A stretch of 64,000 nt of DNA from Bretschneidera sinensis (Eukaryota; Streptophyta; Magnoliopsida; Brassicales; Akaniaceae). The DNA is taken from positions 70,217,638 to 70,281,637 of the forward strand of contig CM043699.1 of the NCBI GenBank assembly GCA_023935145.1, read 5' to 3'. The translations under genes were made by a program, and so were the position numbers. A model generated the notes under the pieces. That model did not search any database. It saw only the letters and a list, made by a program, of their open reading frames with translations, and had not been told where the DNA came from. Shown piece after piece: positions 1 to 11,253 of this stretch (position 1 is the first letter of the stretch; each line of letters begins with the position of its first letter).

Positions 1-1505
1 AATATGAAATATAAAGTGATAATATTTGAATTAATTATTGAACTATGATTGGATGATATATGAAAGTTGGTTGATTGATATTATAGGAATAATTGATATA
101 TTAAAATTTTATTATATGAGAAGTAATATTATTGAAATAATATGTTGATTAAATATATAATTAAAGGATAAATAAAATTCTTGACAAGCTATAATTGATA
201 ATTTGATATGATATATGAGGAGATAATTTAATGAATACGATAAAAATAATAATTTTGAGAAAGAGCTGGATAGTTAAATTGAATGCTTGAATGTATGTTC
301 TTTTTTATGTTATTGCTCATATGCATATTTCATATTATTGTTCATATGCATGAAATAAAAAGAACCGAGAAGGCAGCCGATCTAAATGAAAATAAAAGAA
401 CCGGGAAGACAGCCAGTCTAAATGAAAATAAAATAATCGAGAAGATAACCGGTCTAAATGAAAATAATATAACTGTGGCAGTCGGTATAGCTGAAAATAA
501 AAGAACCGGGAAGGTAGCTAGCCTAAATGAAAATAAAAGAATGGTGGCAGCCGATATAGCTGAAAATAAAAGAACAGGGAAGGCAGCCGGTCTAAATGAA
601 AATAATAAAAAAAAAATCATGGCAGCTGACATAGCTGAACATAAAAAAACCGGGAAGACAACCGATTTAAATGAAAATAAAAGAACTGGGACGGTAACCG
701 GTCCAAGCTAAAGCATGTCGACATGTGGGAAGACGTTCCCAAATGATAATATGAAATAATTTGGTAATTTAAATTCATGCATTGCTTTTGTTTTAATTAT
801 TGATTATTATTGCTTAAGATGCTAAAGTGTCATTCTTGATTGTGAATTTTTTTATATACAAATGAGTCTCATAGAGAGACAGATATTATGAGAAAGAAAT
901 ATGAAAGTATGTTATGATAAGAATTATCTGAGTGATTGATTATATACTGTGAACCTCATAACGAGGTAAATAATAAGGTTGAATTGATAGTCTCAAGATG
1001 ATTAAATATATGAGAAGAAAAGATTGATAAAAGATGAGGATTATGATATAAGTAGTGATAATAAAATGCTATTATCGAATTATATGAGATATAGATGAAT
1101 GAATATTGGAAGACTATTTGAACAATTGAATTATAAGATGTGACTGAAATTATACAAATTGAATACTTCTAGTAAATTTAATTCATTGAGCTTGTGAAGC
1201 TCGCTCATCATTATTAAATAATTTCAAGTCGCAAGCAGGACAAATAAATTGTTGAGCTGTGATTCAAACTGAGTGATTATCTGTAAGCCTCGTGGTCCAC
1301 ATCCTCAAACTAATGGAAATAAACAAAAAAAATATTTGTAAATATTCATGCATCGTATGTTGTATATATTATTTCAGTTGAAATTTTAATAATGTAACTC
1401 CCCTATTATTCCATTTTTTATATTGTTGCATATATGTGTCGTGCTGGGATTTTAAAATGTGAAGACACCATCTCGGAGGTGGCCAACCCGGGATGGGTCG
1501 TTACA
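1..1505 (+). repeat. 5' LTR of element A (partial, Tekay-like Ty3/gypsy)
   Basis: The window opens inside this LTR: base 1 corresponds to about 17052 in the matching 3' LTR at 16474-18511, and the two copies run parallel (minisatellite, then the block ending in a CCCGGG-containing stretch). The LTR ends with TTACA at 1505, four bases before a tRNA-iMet-type primer site. About 580 bp of its left end lie outside the window. Small differences and a different minisatellite copy number separate the two LTRs, which suggests an old insertion. Confidence 0.88.
355..711 (+). repeat. 36-bp minisatellite inside the LTR of element A
   Basis: About ten degenerate units of roughly 36 bp alternate between two variants, one containing AACCGGGAAGGCAGCC and one containing GTGGCAGCCGATATAGC, joined by AATGAAAATAAAAG. 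The unit is a multiple of three, so a long open frame (283-711) results that reads as repeated LNENKR-type peptides. I interpret this as LTR non-coding DNA, not a gene. The 3' LTR has fewer units (17405-17690). Confidence 0.8.
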
Positions 1506-1509
1506 ATTT

Positions 1510-1521
1510 TGGTATCAGAGC
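1510..1521 (+). other. Primer-binding site of element A
   Basis: TGGTATCAGAGC starts four bases after the LTR end. This is the initiator-methionine tRNA type primer site used by many plant copia elements and chromoviruses. It fixes the element's orientation as plus. Confidence 0.9.
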
Positions 1522-1599
1522 ATTAGGTTTTATGATGCTGTAGACTACATAAAAAGAAAGAAAGTGGAAGATTAAAATAAATTATATTTTAATGAATAG

Positions 1600-2835
1600 T
1601 TTGAGGATGACACGTGGACGTGCTAAAGCTAGAGTTAGAGTTGTTGACTTGAGTGAGCATGGTAGGCCCCCAATATTTTGACGAGTCGAGGTTGAGATGA
1701 AGGTTGAGTCTCAGTCTATGGTTCCTAGAAGGGAACGTGTTGACAGTATAATTGATATTAGTAGGAGTGCGAGAGAATCTAGAGTTGAAAGAAATGAGCT
1801 AAGAGAAGCTCTTGCTCATGCTCATAAGAAACTGAATGTAATAGATGATAGAGTTGATAATCTATAGCATAGACTTGATGAACAGGCTAGAACAGTGCTT
1901 GAGGTTGTTGTAAATCCAATAATAGTAGACATTAAAAAGGGGAAATATGATTTTATGCATGAGATATAGGGAGATTGTTTTGTTAGGTATAAAGTTGAAT
2001 GATTTGTCATTTAAAGGATTTATGAATCTTTTTGAACTTGAGCTATAAGTGAAACATGTAAAGAGATTATTTGGTATTTTATCAGTGACTGACAGGAAGA
2101 GGGTTGCCTTTGCTATGTTCAAGTTAGAGAGAGAGGCTTTAGAATGGTAAGAGGGTACTCTTCCTTGACTAAGTGCAGATATGGATAGACCCTTAATCTG
2201 GAATAGGTTTAAGGAGGTTTCCCTTGATAAATACTTTCCTTATACCTTTAGAGACCAACAATAGGGAGATTTTCTTTATTTGAGGCAAATTTATTGACTA
2301 TGACTTAGTATGAGAAGAGATTTGTGGCCTTGTCGAGTTTGTGTTGGAAATGGTAGACCTAGAGGAGAAGGACTATAAGAGGTTCATAGATGGACTACAT
2401 TTTGAGAATAAATCGAAACTATCTTACATGAGGCATATGAATTACGCTAGGTTGGTGGATATAGCACTAAAAATTGAGAAGGATTTGATGGAGTTTAGAG
2501 GTAGAAGAGATTGGCTGAAGAGGTCTAGATTTGAGGGACCCAAAGGTGGTAGTGATATGAGTGTGCAGGGTGGGAGACCATCTCAGAGGAAGCGTTCCTT
2601 GACACAGGGAACTATAATAGAGAGTCAGAGGTAAGCAAGATCTATTGCTTCTGTAGCTCAGAGTAATATTGGTGGGACCCTTAGATTTAGGAGATAGTCT
2701 ATGGGAATTGGAAGTTATAGTAGAGGCGGGAGTGTACTACCTATGGGATGTGGTAAGGTGATAGAAAAACTAGAATGTGTTATAGATATAATCAAATAAG
2801 ATATCTATCCCAGAATTGTCCTAATTTGAGGTACT
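1600..2835 (+). pseudogene. gag of element A, decayed
   Basis: Pieces of a chromovirus-type Gag can be followed through several frames: a basic N-terminus after an ATG near 1608, a capsid-like region (RFIDGL...RHMNYARLVDIALKIEKD at about 2370-2490), and a broken zinc knuckle near 2770-2830 where CYR-Y-NQ...QNCP keeps two cysteines but has lost others. Many stops, mostly TAG and TGA, make it non-coding today. Gag would form the particle that packages element RNA. Confidence 0.75.
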
Positions 2836-5800
2836 TTGTATGTAGAAAAGGTGGACATATCAATGTTGGTTGATCCTCGTGCAACTCATTCTTTTGCATC
2901 CAGTGTGTTTATGAAGTCTATTGATGTTTATATTAGTCCTTTGATGCATAATCTTATTGTTGAAATTCCTACTGAAGATAGAATTATGATTAAAACTATT
3001 CATTGGGGTTATGTAATCCGTATAGATGATAGAAAGTTTGAAGTTGATTTGTTTTCTTTGAATATGGTTTATTTTGATTTGATTTTGGAGATGAATTGGT
3101 TGTTGGCGTATCATCTCTAGGTTTATTGTTTTTAAAAAAATGTGGTGTTCAAGATACCAGGACAAGAGGAGTTTAACTTTCAGGGAGAACATAAGATACT
3201 TGCCAACTATCTTATTTTTGCCTTAACTACTAGCAAATTGTTGAGGAATGGTTATGAGGGGTATTTAGCATATGTTTTGAATCCTAGAAAGGAAGATAGG
3301 AAACGGGAAGAAATCTTAGTGGTGAAAGATTATTCTAATGTATTTCTTGATGAGTTGTCTAATTTACCCCCTAGTAGAAAGATTGAGTTTTCCATAGATG
3401 TGATTCTGGTTTCTAAACCTATTTCAATAGCACCCTACAGAATGAGACCTGTTGAATTAAGAGAACTCAATGTTCAAATTTAGGAATTGTTAGACAAATA
3501 ATTTATTTGACCAAGTGTGTCATCATGAGGAGCCTCTGTATTATCTGTGAAGAAGAAAGATAAAACGATTAGATTTTGTATAGTCTATAGATAGCTGAAT
3601 AAGATCACTATTAAGAACAAATATCCTTTGTCCAGGATGGATGATTTGTTTGAACTGTTGTAGGGGAGCGAGGGTGTTTTTAAAGATAAACTTGAGATCA
3701 GGTTATCACCAGTTAAGAATAAAAGAAAGGGAAGTGCCTAAGACTGCTTTTAGGGCATGTTATGGTCACCATGAGTTTCTTTTGATACCATTTGGGTTGA
3801 CTTATGCTATAGCGGCATTCATGGACTTGATGAATAGAGTGTTTAAACTATATCTTAACAAGTTTATGGTTATTTTTGACATTCTGGTATATTCTAAGGC
3901 TGAAGAACAACATGTGAAGAATTTAGAAATGGTGTTGGATATTCTGAGGAGTGAGAGATTGTATGCTAAATTTCCTAAATGTGAATTTTGGCTGAATGAA
4001 ATAACTTTCTTGGGGCATGTAGTATCTGGAGATGGTATAGGAATTGATCCACAAAAGGTAGAGGTAGTGTTGAGTTGAGAGAGACAAACTAACGTAACTG
4101 AGATTAGAAGTTTCTTGGGATTGGTCGGTTATTATAAAAGATTCATTCAGAACTTTTCTATGATTGTTACACCTTTGACTAGATTGACCAGGAAAGAGGT
4201 GAAGTTTGTATGGTCTAAGGAGTGTGAGAATAGTTTTAGTTGTTGAAGGAGAAATTAACTACTACTCTAGTATTGGTGCTTTCTTCTTGTGATGAAGAAT
4301 TTGTTGTATATAGTGATATTGTGCATCAAGGGTTGGGATGTGTGTTGATGCAACATGGGAAGGTAGTGGCATATCCTTGTAGGCAATAGAATAATCATAA
4401 AATAAATTACCTAACCCATGATTTAGAGTTAACTACCATAGTGTTTGCTTTAAAGATTTGGAGACATCATCTGTATGGAACCACTTGTGAGATATTTACT
4501 TATCACAAGAGTTTGACATATTGACCTACCTAAAGAGAGTTGAATTTGGGACAGAGGAGGTGGATGGAGTTGATTAGTGACTATGATTGTATAATTCACT
4601 ATCATCTAGAAAAGGCGAAGGTGATAGCTGATGCATTGGGTAGAAAATCTACAGGAAGATTAACTGCTATTGAGAGTCATGATGTGAAATTGATGATAGA
4701 TTTAAGAGAGATAAGAATGAAGTTGAATATCAGTGATAGAGGATAATTGTTAGCAAATATGGTTGTCTAGTCATCCATAGTAAAATACTTGTTAGAGATG
4801 CAAGGTAGAGATGAAGAGATAGAAAAGATAAGCAGGAAGTACTTAGTAGAAAGCAATATGAGTTCAAAATTAGAAATGATGGTATTTTGGTATTGGAACA
4901 TAGGATTTGTGTTCCTAATGACGTTAAGTTGAGAAAGGAGATATTGAGAGATGCACATGATGATATATATTCAATTCACCCGAGTGACAACAAGATGTAT
5001 AGAGGATTGAGACAAAATTACTGGTGGTCAGGATTGAAGATGGATGTAGCTGAATATTTTTCTAGATGTTTGGTTTGTCAGTAAGTGAAGGTAAAGAATA
5101 AACATTCGGGAGGCTTACTATAGCCTTTTCCTGTGCTTAAATGACAATAGAAAATGTGAGCATGGATTTTGTTTCTGGATTTTCCCATACCCATAGAGGT
5201 CATGATACCGTGTGAGTGATAATAGATAGACTTTCTAAGTCATCTAAATTTCTTCCAATTAAAACTAATAGAATCTTAAAAAGTTGGCTGAACTGTATAT
5301 AGCTGAGATTGTGAAGTTGCATGGAGTACCAATGAGCATAATGTCAAATAGAGATACTAGATTTACATCTTGGTTTTGGAAAGGCTTTCAGAAAGCCACA
5401 GGCACGTAGTTATAATTTAGTATAGCTTTTCATCCTCAAACAGATGGGTGGAAGGTACAGAACTCCAGTATGTTGGAAAAACGTGGGAGAGGGAAATATA
5501 TTTGGTCCATAAATTATTGAGTTAACAATTGAGAGGATCAAACTGGTTAGATAGAACCTTAAAGCAGCACAGAGTAGACCAAATAACTATACTGATAATA
5601 GAATTAGACTTCTTAAGTTTCAATTAGGTGATTGGGTGTGCTTGAAAATATCTCCATGGAAAGTAGTGTTGAAGGCTAAAAATAAAGGAAAGTTGAGTCC
5701 GAGGTATATGAGACCCTATGAGGTTATTGAGAAATTTGGGCTAGTTGTGTATAGCCTGGAATTGCCTCTAGAGTTGAAGTAGTTACATAACATATTTCAC

Positions 5801-5935
5801 GTTTCACTTTCGCGAAAGCGCTTACATGATGAATCTCATAATATTTCAAGCCAATTTGTAGAAATTCAGGAAGGTTTGACTTTTATACAAGTACTAGTGA
5901 GGATTTTAGACAGAAAAGTACAAGTCTTGTGTAAT
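2836..5935 (+). pseudogene. pol of element A (protease, RT, RNase H, integrase, start of chromodomain), decayed
   Basis: Domain order is typical of Ty3/gypsy. The protease (2860-3120) reads LVDPRATHSF where the family has D-P-G-A, so the catalytic loop is altered. RT (about 3330-4080) includes the GYHQLRI and FGLT-like blocks, but its catalytic box reads VIFDILVYS, two residues shorter than the usual FIDD form, so one aspartate is missing. RNase H follows (4290-4680), with DALGRKS at its end. The integrase HHCC region is at 4930-5085, and its core is badly decayed to about 5480. The C-terminal part (5630-5935) reads into a chromodomain (RILDRKVQVL) that stops where element B inserted. Multiple stops and frameshifts. 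Confidence 0.85.
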
Positions 5936-5940
5936 AAAGT
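5936..5940. repeat. Target-site duplication of element B, left copy
   Basis: AAAGT here is repeated exactly at 16319-16323, directly flanking the TG...CA ends of element B. A 5-bp duplication is the normal integrase signature. Confidence 0.9.
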
Positions 5941-6672
5941 TGTGGATGTTTGTTCCAGGTTTAAACAAGGTAAGAAGAGGTTCAGAATTTGTCCTTGAAG
6001 CCTCAGCACACAGTAAGAAAATGGTCCAGCAACAGGTCGAGCCGTAGCCCAGCCTTGTCCAAGCCGCGGCACACAGCAAGGAGGAGTGCAAGGAGGGGCA
6101 GGCCGCACACAGAGTGGCAACAAGTATGCCCTACTCCAGGCCGAAGCACACCCTGTTTCAGGTCGCAGCCTGAAGGCACACTGATGCACACTGGTTCAGC
6201 CTTTGTTAAGTGCATGGATACATGTTCAAAATGCACAGGATCACTAAAGATTGATGAAGGGCTATGGATGATTAGTCCTTAAGATCTAAGGGTGGATATT
6301 GACCTTCAAGAATGGTCAAGAAGTTGGTGCACTATATAAAGGGTCACCTAGCTTCAATCTCAACACATTGTGGCATACAAGTGATCATCATACAAGAGAG
6401 TTAAAAGTGCAAGTGTGAGAATGCAAAGATATAAAACACAGGAGAGGCACTAGAATAGATCTCAAAAGAAAGGCTGGTTGCAAAGAGAGAAGTAGTATAG
6501 ATTGTGGGTAGAGTGCTTTTGTAATAGTTCTATCACTTTCTTTCTTCTTTTCTTGGTTCTTCAAGAACTTGGGTTTCTTAGAGTGGAGTTGCTATAACTT
6601 GTAAGAACTCATTGATTTAGTGCAGAGAGTTCAGAGGAACTCACGGGGATGTAGGCTATTACTGAACCTCGA
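5941..6672 (+). repeat. 5' LTR of element B, left part
   Basis: Collinear with the 3' LTR at about 15454-16200, beginning with the GTTTGT...TTTAAACAAGG segment. It contains TATATAAA at 6333-6340 within a CACTATATAAAGGG context also kept in the 3' LTR (15861-15868), a good candidate TATA box. It is interrupted after CTCGA at 6668-6672 by element C and resumes at 12545. Confidence 0.88.
6333..6340 (+). promoter_or_regulatory. TATA box of element B 5' LTR
   Basis: TATATAAA in the middle of the LTR, conserved in the other LTR at 15861-15868. Position and sequence fit the LTR promoter that would drive the element's RNA. Confidence 0.6.
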
Positions 6673-7949
6673 TTTTAAATTACTCGCAAGCACACGAGTC
6701 GTTTGCAATATAGCGCTGTGCAAGTGCGAGGTCGAATCCACAGGGAATTGCATTGTGAAAATATAAATTTAATCTAAACTAACTTTATCTTAACCTAGTT
6801 CCAATTTTTGGGGTGTATTTTTGCAAAAGAAATATAAACTAAACTAAATTGCTTTAAAAACTAATAAAAAACACTAAGGTTTCTGAATCCACCCCTCCAA
6901 AGTTTAAGCATATATGTCCTAAAAACATAGCCTATCAAAATATTCCATGAATCCAACTATAAGACAAAAAATAAAGAATATCCCAATTAAACCAAAAGCA
7001 TCCAATGTATCCACTCTTAACAAATCACAAAGGAAATCCAATTTAATCGAAAACAATTCAATGTATCCATCAGATGAAACACAAGGAATATCCAACATAA
7101 CAATTTAAACTCAATCAATCACAAGATTAAGTCAAATAATTGACAGAACATTTATACTAAAAAATGTCAGATTTGTACAAGCAAATCTGAACTACTATGC
7201 CAAACAACGGCAGGGCTTCATCTTCAACCTTAGCTGAAGATTCTAGCCACTCATAATTATGAAACTACAATTCATAATAAAAGTGCTAAACATTAAACTA
7301 AAACAACTAAATAAAAAGAAATAAATAACTTTACATGGGAGAAATTCCACTCGTTGATGGGCGACGCGTCCCCTCGTGGTAGCAAAGCCTTCGAGATCCA
7401 CCAGAATGCTAGCAAACATCCACCGGTTAACACCAAAGTGGCCCAGGAATTGCACACTGAATGATGAAGTGGAGTGGGTCTTATATAGGCAAATACCACG
7501 AGTGCAATGTGTTTCCAATCCGATGTGGGATGTGGGATATAGAAATGTGTTTCCAACCAATGTGGGATGTGGGATTTAAGTCTTCACTTGCCCTTCAAAA
7601 CTTCTGTTCACGCTGAAATCCCGCACAGCCCGCACAGCCTGACCTTTGTCTACTAAAACGGCCATAACTTTCTGTAGAAAATTCATTTTTATGAGCCGTA
7701 AAATTCTCCAGAAAATAGACTTCTGGATCTTTCTAAGAATATATGGCTCATATCCTGGTTCTTCTTGAATCAATACAATTTAATTTTCAAAGATGATTGA
7801 TCTGTACGGGTAATTCTGGCAATTTTAGTGAAACTCCTTTCCCAGTGCTTGTAAACCTGAAAAACAACAAAAACAACTCAAAGTAACAAAATCCTAAGCT
7901 AAAAAATTTAAATTAAGTGGCCAAAATATGCAATATTTTTCTCTCATCA
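6673..7949 (-). repeat. 3' LTR of element C
   Basis: Nearly identical to 11263-12539. On the minus strand it starts TGATGAGAG and carries the same snRNA-like promoter core (TATA at 7480-7487, upstream element at 7521-7531). The more distal upstream repeat is mutated here (CATTGG instead of CATCGG). Confidence 0.88.
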
Positions 7950-9224
7950 AATACTCCCAAACTTACATTTTGCTAGTCCCTTAGCAAAACTAAATGAAAA
8001 ACAAAGAACATAAAGATAAGTTCAGTATTCATGGTATCTAAAAATTTAAAGAGCATTTAAAATCATGAGATTCATTCATGAGCAAGCTTAAATAAGTCCA
8101 ACCCATCTTCACAATGAATAAGAATTTAAAACATAATTACTTACAAGAGGCATGGTAAGACATCACAAGCTTGAATCAGTGTAAAGTGATTTAGCATATA
8201 CAGATGAGGTTTCCAAATAACTTCAATGTACAAGGTAATCAAGTCTCAATATCCACAGAATTTCTCATCGGAAAGAACAACGATAGCATAGTTTTATATA
8301 TATATATCTTTATATAAGGCTATGCTATGTTTAGTTTCCTTAAGCTTTCTAATCGACCCATGTAGCGAGTGTTGAGTCAATGACTCCCAAACCAGATGGT
8401 TTTAGGGCATTAGGTGTAAAGACACCCCTAAGGACTTACTAACTCGAGTCAAAAAGGCTACGAAATTAAACCGGCCTTAATACTACCAAGCAAAATTCCA
8501 CCTTTTGACGTGAACACTTACTGCTTACTGAGGCAAGAGGTCCAGTTACTCAGTGGAAAGTTTATTGATGATGATCATTATAAATATTAGTAGTATTAGT
8601 TGTTTTTTTTTTATATATATGCCCAAGTGTTTATCCAACAAGTCATCCGGTTTCAGTTAAGACAAGGAAACGTATACATTCAACTCACTTGTCATACCTC
8701 ACACAAATATGTGTTGATGTGCTCGTGTTAGATTAGATCAAACATGTGAATTCTCGAAAATGCCTAAAGTAAGTAACTAAAGTTTAAACTCTATCATCAG
8801 ATCATGTGTTCAAAGTTTTAAACTCACCAATGAAATCACATCACAATTTTTCAGAACAACCAAAATTTTTAGATGAACATGAACATGCATTTATCTTTAC
8901 GACAAAAAGATAACAAATTAGGACAAAGTGTGTGATGTGTCTCCCATACCCCCAAACTTAAATTACACATTGACCCCAATGTGTGACTAATATGGAAAGA
9001 GCTGACCTGAGATATGGAGAACTATCTAGATTGATATGGCTCATAATATACCCCCAAACTTGCACTAAAGTACGCATTGTCCCTGAAAAATAAAAAAACT
9101 GGAAAACAAAAAACACTGGAAACAAACATTAATCATAAAAATGCGAAATAATAAATAAACAGAAAAGATAAGCTGTGGGGTGCCTCCCATGAGCGCTAAG
9201 TTTAACGTCTTCAGCCAGACCCAA
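7950..9224 (-). other. 3' non-coding part of element C
   Basis: No coding capacity seen. The minus strand holds a polypurine tract next to the LTR (7954-7964), two more copies of the same tract type (8949-8959 and 9051-9061), and a conserved post-pol block (9181-9216) also found in elements E and G. RT coding sequence is joined directly to this block near 9225, which marks the internal deletion that removed the rest of pol. Confidence 0.7.
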
Positions 9225-10508
9225 CATTAGTAAACATGCCCAACTAAGCGCTCCACCATCTGATCAATAAATAGGAATGGATTTCTTGTTTAGTTTAGCT
9301 AGATACTTTGTTGATCCCATGTGTGGGATTTCTTGTTTAGTTCTTTAGGCTTTGTATTAGCCTCTTCTTTTGTTGTATATGCCTCACTTGTATATCTCCT
9401 GGGTATGCCCAGTGCTTTTTGTAGATTTTTGATCAATTAATACATGTTTATTTATAGATAAAAAAAAAATAAACAGGAATGGAAAATGATCAGGCATAGT
9501 GGCAGCATTCAACTTACGGTAGTCTATACTCACTCTCCCTCCTGACTGAACACGAGTTGGCACCAACTCATTGTCCTCATTCTTCACTACTGTTAATTCA
9601 GCATGTTTGGGCACGACTTGAATCAGGCTCACCCACTTGCTATCAGAGATGGGATAAATGATTCCTGCCTCTAACAGCTTAATATCTTCTGCCCTCACAA
9701 CCTCTTGCATAGAAGGGTTGAGCCTTCTTTGTGGCTCCCTCGATGACTTGGCATTCTCCTCCAACTGAATCATGTGTATTACCAATGAGGGGTTGATTCC
9801 CTTGACATCCTCAATAGTCCAGCCTATAGCTTCCTTATGCTCTCTCAAGACGTCCAATAATTTCTCCTCTGGAGCATCACCCAAATCTAAAGCTATAATT
9901 ATAGGCAAAGAATCTGCTGGACCTAGGAACTTATACTTAAGATTGTTCGATAAAGGCTTAAGTTCCTTCTTGGGGGGTTCAGGTGTTGTGGTTTCCTCCG
10001 TCTCATTGCTTTCTCGAGGATCAGACTCCAAAATGGCATTCACTTCCTCGAGTAACTTATCTAAGCCCAAGTCCTCTCCAAAGTGAGCAAAGCATGCCTC
10101 CAGGGGATCCTCAATGCAGGATTCATCCATAGTCTTCTCTGTCTTACTACTCTCCCGAGGAGCAGACTCCAAGATAGTATTTACTTGCTCAAGTAACTTA
10201 TCTAAGTCTAAATCCTCTCCAAACTGAGCAAAGCCTGCCTCCATAATGTCCTCGGACTTCTCTTCTTTCTTGGGCGCTTGTAGTCTCTCAGGGTAAGGCG
10301 CTTTAGGTAAAAATGACCTAGAGAGATCCTTAATAATAGGTGTGGCTGTAGATGGCTCAGCATCTCTCTTTTCCTTGTTGCCACTTTCTTGCTCTTGTTG
10401 CATAGCAGGGTTCTCCTCCACTTGATTGTCCACTTGTCTCCCAGACAAGTATGGGACAGTTGATTGCACTTGTTCCTGCCAATGCATAGGAGTTGATGAA
10501 TTTCTCAC
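9225..10508 (-). pseudogene. pol N-terminal fragment of element C, split by a LINE tail
   Basis: The minus-strand frame from 10508 reads a Gag-Pol linker, then a region typical of Athila-type pol before RT (LKYKFLG, LREHKEAIGWT, RRLNPSMQEVV, GIIYPISDSKWVS), then the first RT blocks (VVKNEDNELVPTR, SIDYRKLNAAT). At 9484 the frame is broken by the LINE tail; beyond it (9281 down to 9225) the RT resumes with IDQMVERLVGH and then ends at a deletion. No protease is present. An acidic segment of about 50 residues (FGEDL-LDKLLE) is tandemly duplicated at about 10065-10255. Confidence 0.85.
9282..9467 (+). mobile_element. 5'-truncated LINE 3' end (about 186 bp)
   Basis: The segment ends in an A-rich tail (about nine A) and is flanked by a 16-bp direct repeat with one mismatch, at 9266-9281 (AATAAATAGGAATGGA) and 9468-9483. 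A T-rich body with GCTTTGTATTAGCC and TTTGATCAATTAATAC resembles plant L1-type 3' ends. It interrupts the RT reading frame of element C, and the interrupted coding sequence continues cleanly on the other side. A SINE or processed RNA insertion is possible, but I see no Pol III boxes. Confidence 0.8.
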
Positions 10509-10559
10509 CGCAAACTGTTTCTTTGGGTTAGGCTCAGGTTGACTGGGGAACTCTCCTTC

Positions 10560-11160
10560 CTATCCTTCACCCACGTAACTTGTGATTTGATCAATTTGAC
10601 TCTCTAGCTTGGCAATCACTTGGGTGTTTTCTATTGTTGCACTCATCACTTCGCTCATGGATTGGCTAGTCATTTTCATGTACTCCTTAAGGGTGTCCTC
10701 AAGTGACAGTGAAACTGGCGCTGGTGTTTGAATGGGAGGTTGGTAAGCAGGTAATGGTGCTGGATAGGCTGAGTGACTATAACTTGGAACTGGCGGAGGA
10801 AATTCGGGAGGGTATTGATTGTGAGCTTGATAAGGGGCTCCTCCCTGATTCCTCAGTTGGTTCTGCGTCCATGAAAAATTAAAGTGGTCCCACCACCCTG
10901 GATTATATGTTTCGGAGTAAAATCCATTTAATTGCCAACAACAGTCATTGAAAGCATTCATTTGTTCCATGGGATACTCGGCACAAGCCGGCATTGATGG
11001 ACAATTCTGTGCTAGATGCATAGGACTAGCACAGATGGAACAACTATCAACATTGACTGTGTTGGCAGCATTAATGGATGGGCCGGTCATTTTCATATAC
11101 TCCTTAATGGTGTCCTCTAAGGACTGTGAAACCGGCGCTGGATTCATCCAAATATATATT
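10560..11160 (-). pseudogene. gag C-terminal fragment of element C
   Basis: The minus-strand frame 11147-10560 contains one CCHC-like knuckle (CSICASPMHLAQNC, about residues 36-49) and a proline-, tyrosine- and glutamine-rich tail (YNPGWWDHFNFSW), typical of Athila Gag nucleocapsid. The capsid-like N-terminal domain is missing: only about 100 bp separate this frame from the primer site. A 60-bp segment encoding SLEDT-KEYMKMT occurs twice (11089-11148 and 10673-10732). Confidence 0.8.
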
Positions 11161-11229
11161 TTTTTTTGATAACTAACTAGTAGAAAAATTAAATCAATTC
11201 AGACCAAAAATTTTCACAAACCAAACAGT

Positions 11230-11247
11230 TCCCCAGCAACGGTGCCA
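11230..11247 (-). other. Primer-binding site of element C
   Basis: On the minus strand it reads TGGCACCGTTGCTGGGGA, a two-mismatch version of the TGGCGCCGTTGCCGGGGA type typical of Athila-group elements. It sets the element's orientation. Confidence 0.88.
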
Positions 11248-11253
11248 AAAACT

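Noticed and set aside
283..711. A 142-codon lysine/asparagine-rich protein
   Set aside because: It is the 36-bp minisatellite of an LTR; the matching stretch in the other LTR (17333-17545) is broken.
5866..6282. Cys-rich open frames in the LTR of element B (also 15532-15867)
   Set aside because: Both lie in matching places in the two LTRs on either strand; no domain, and GC-rich LTR sequence explains the open frames.
7243..7579. Overlapping frames with 'METHFYIPHP'-type proteins (also 11884-12169)
   Set aside because: They lie over the promoter core of element C's LTRs and appear in every LTR copy because the DNA is repeated, not because they encode a protein.
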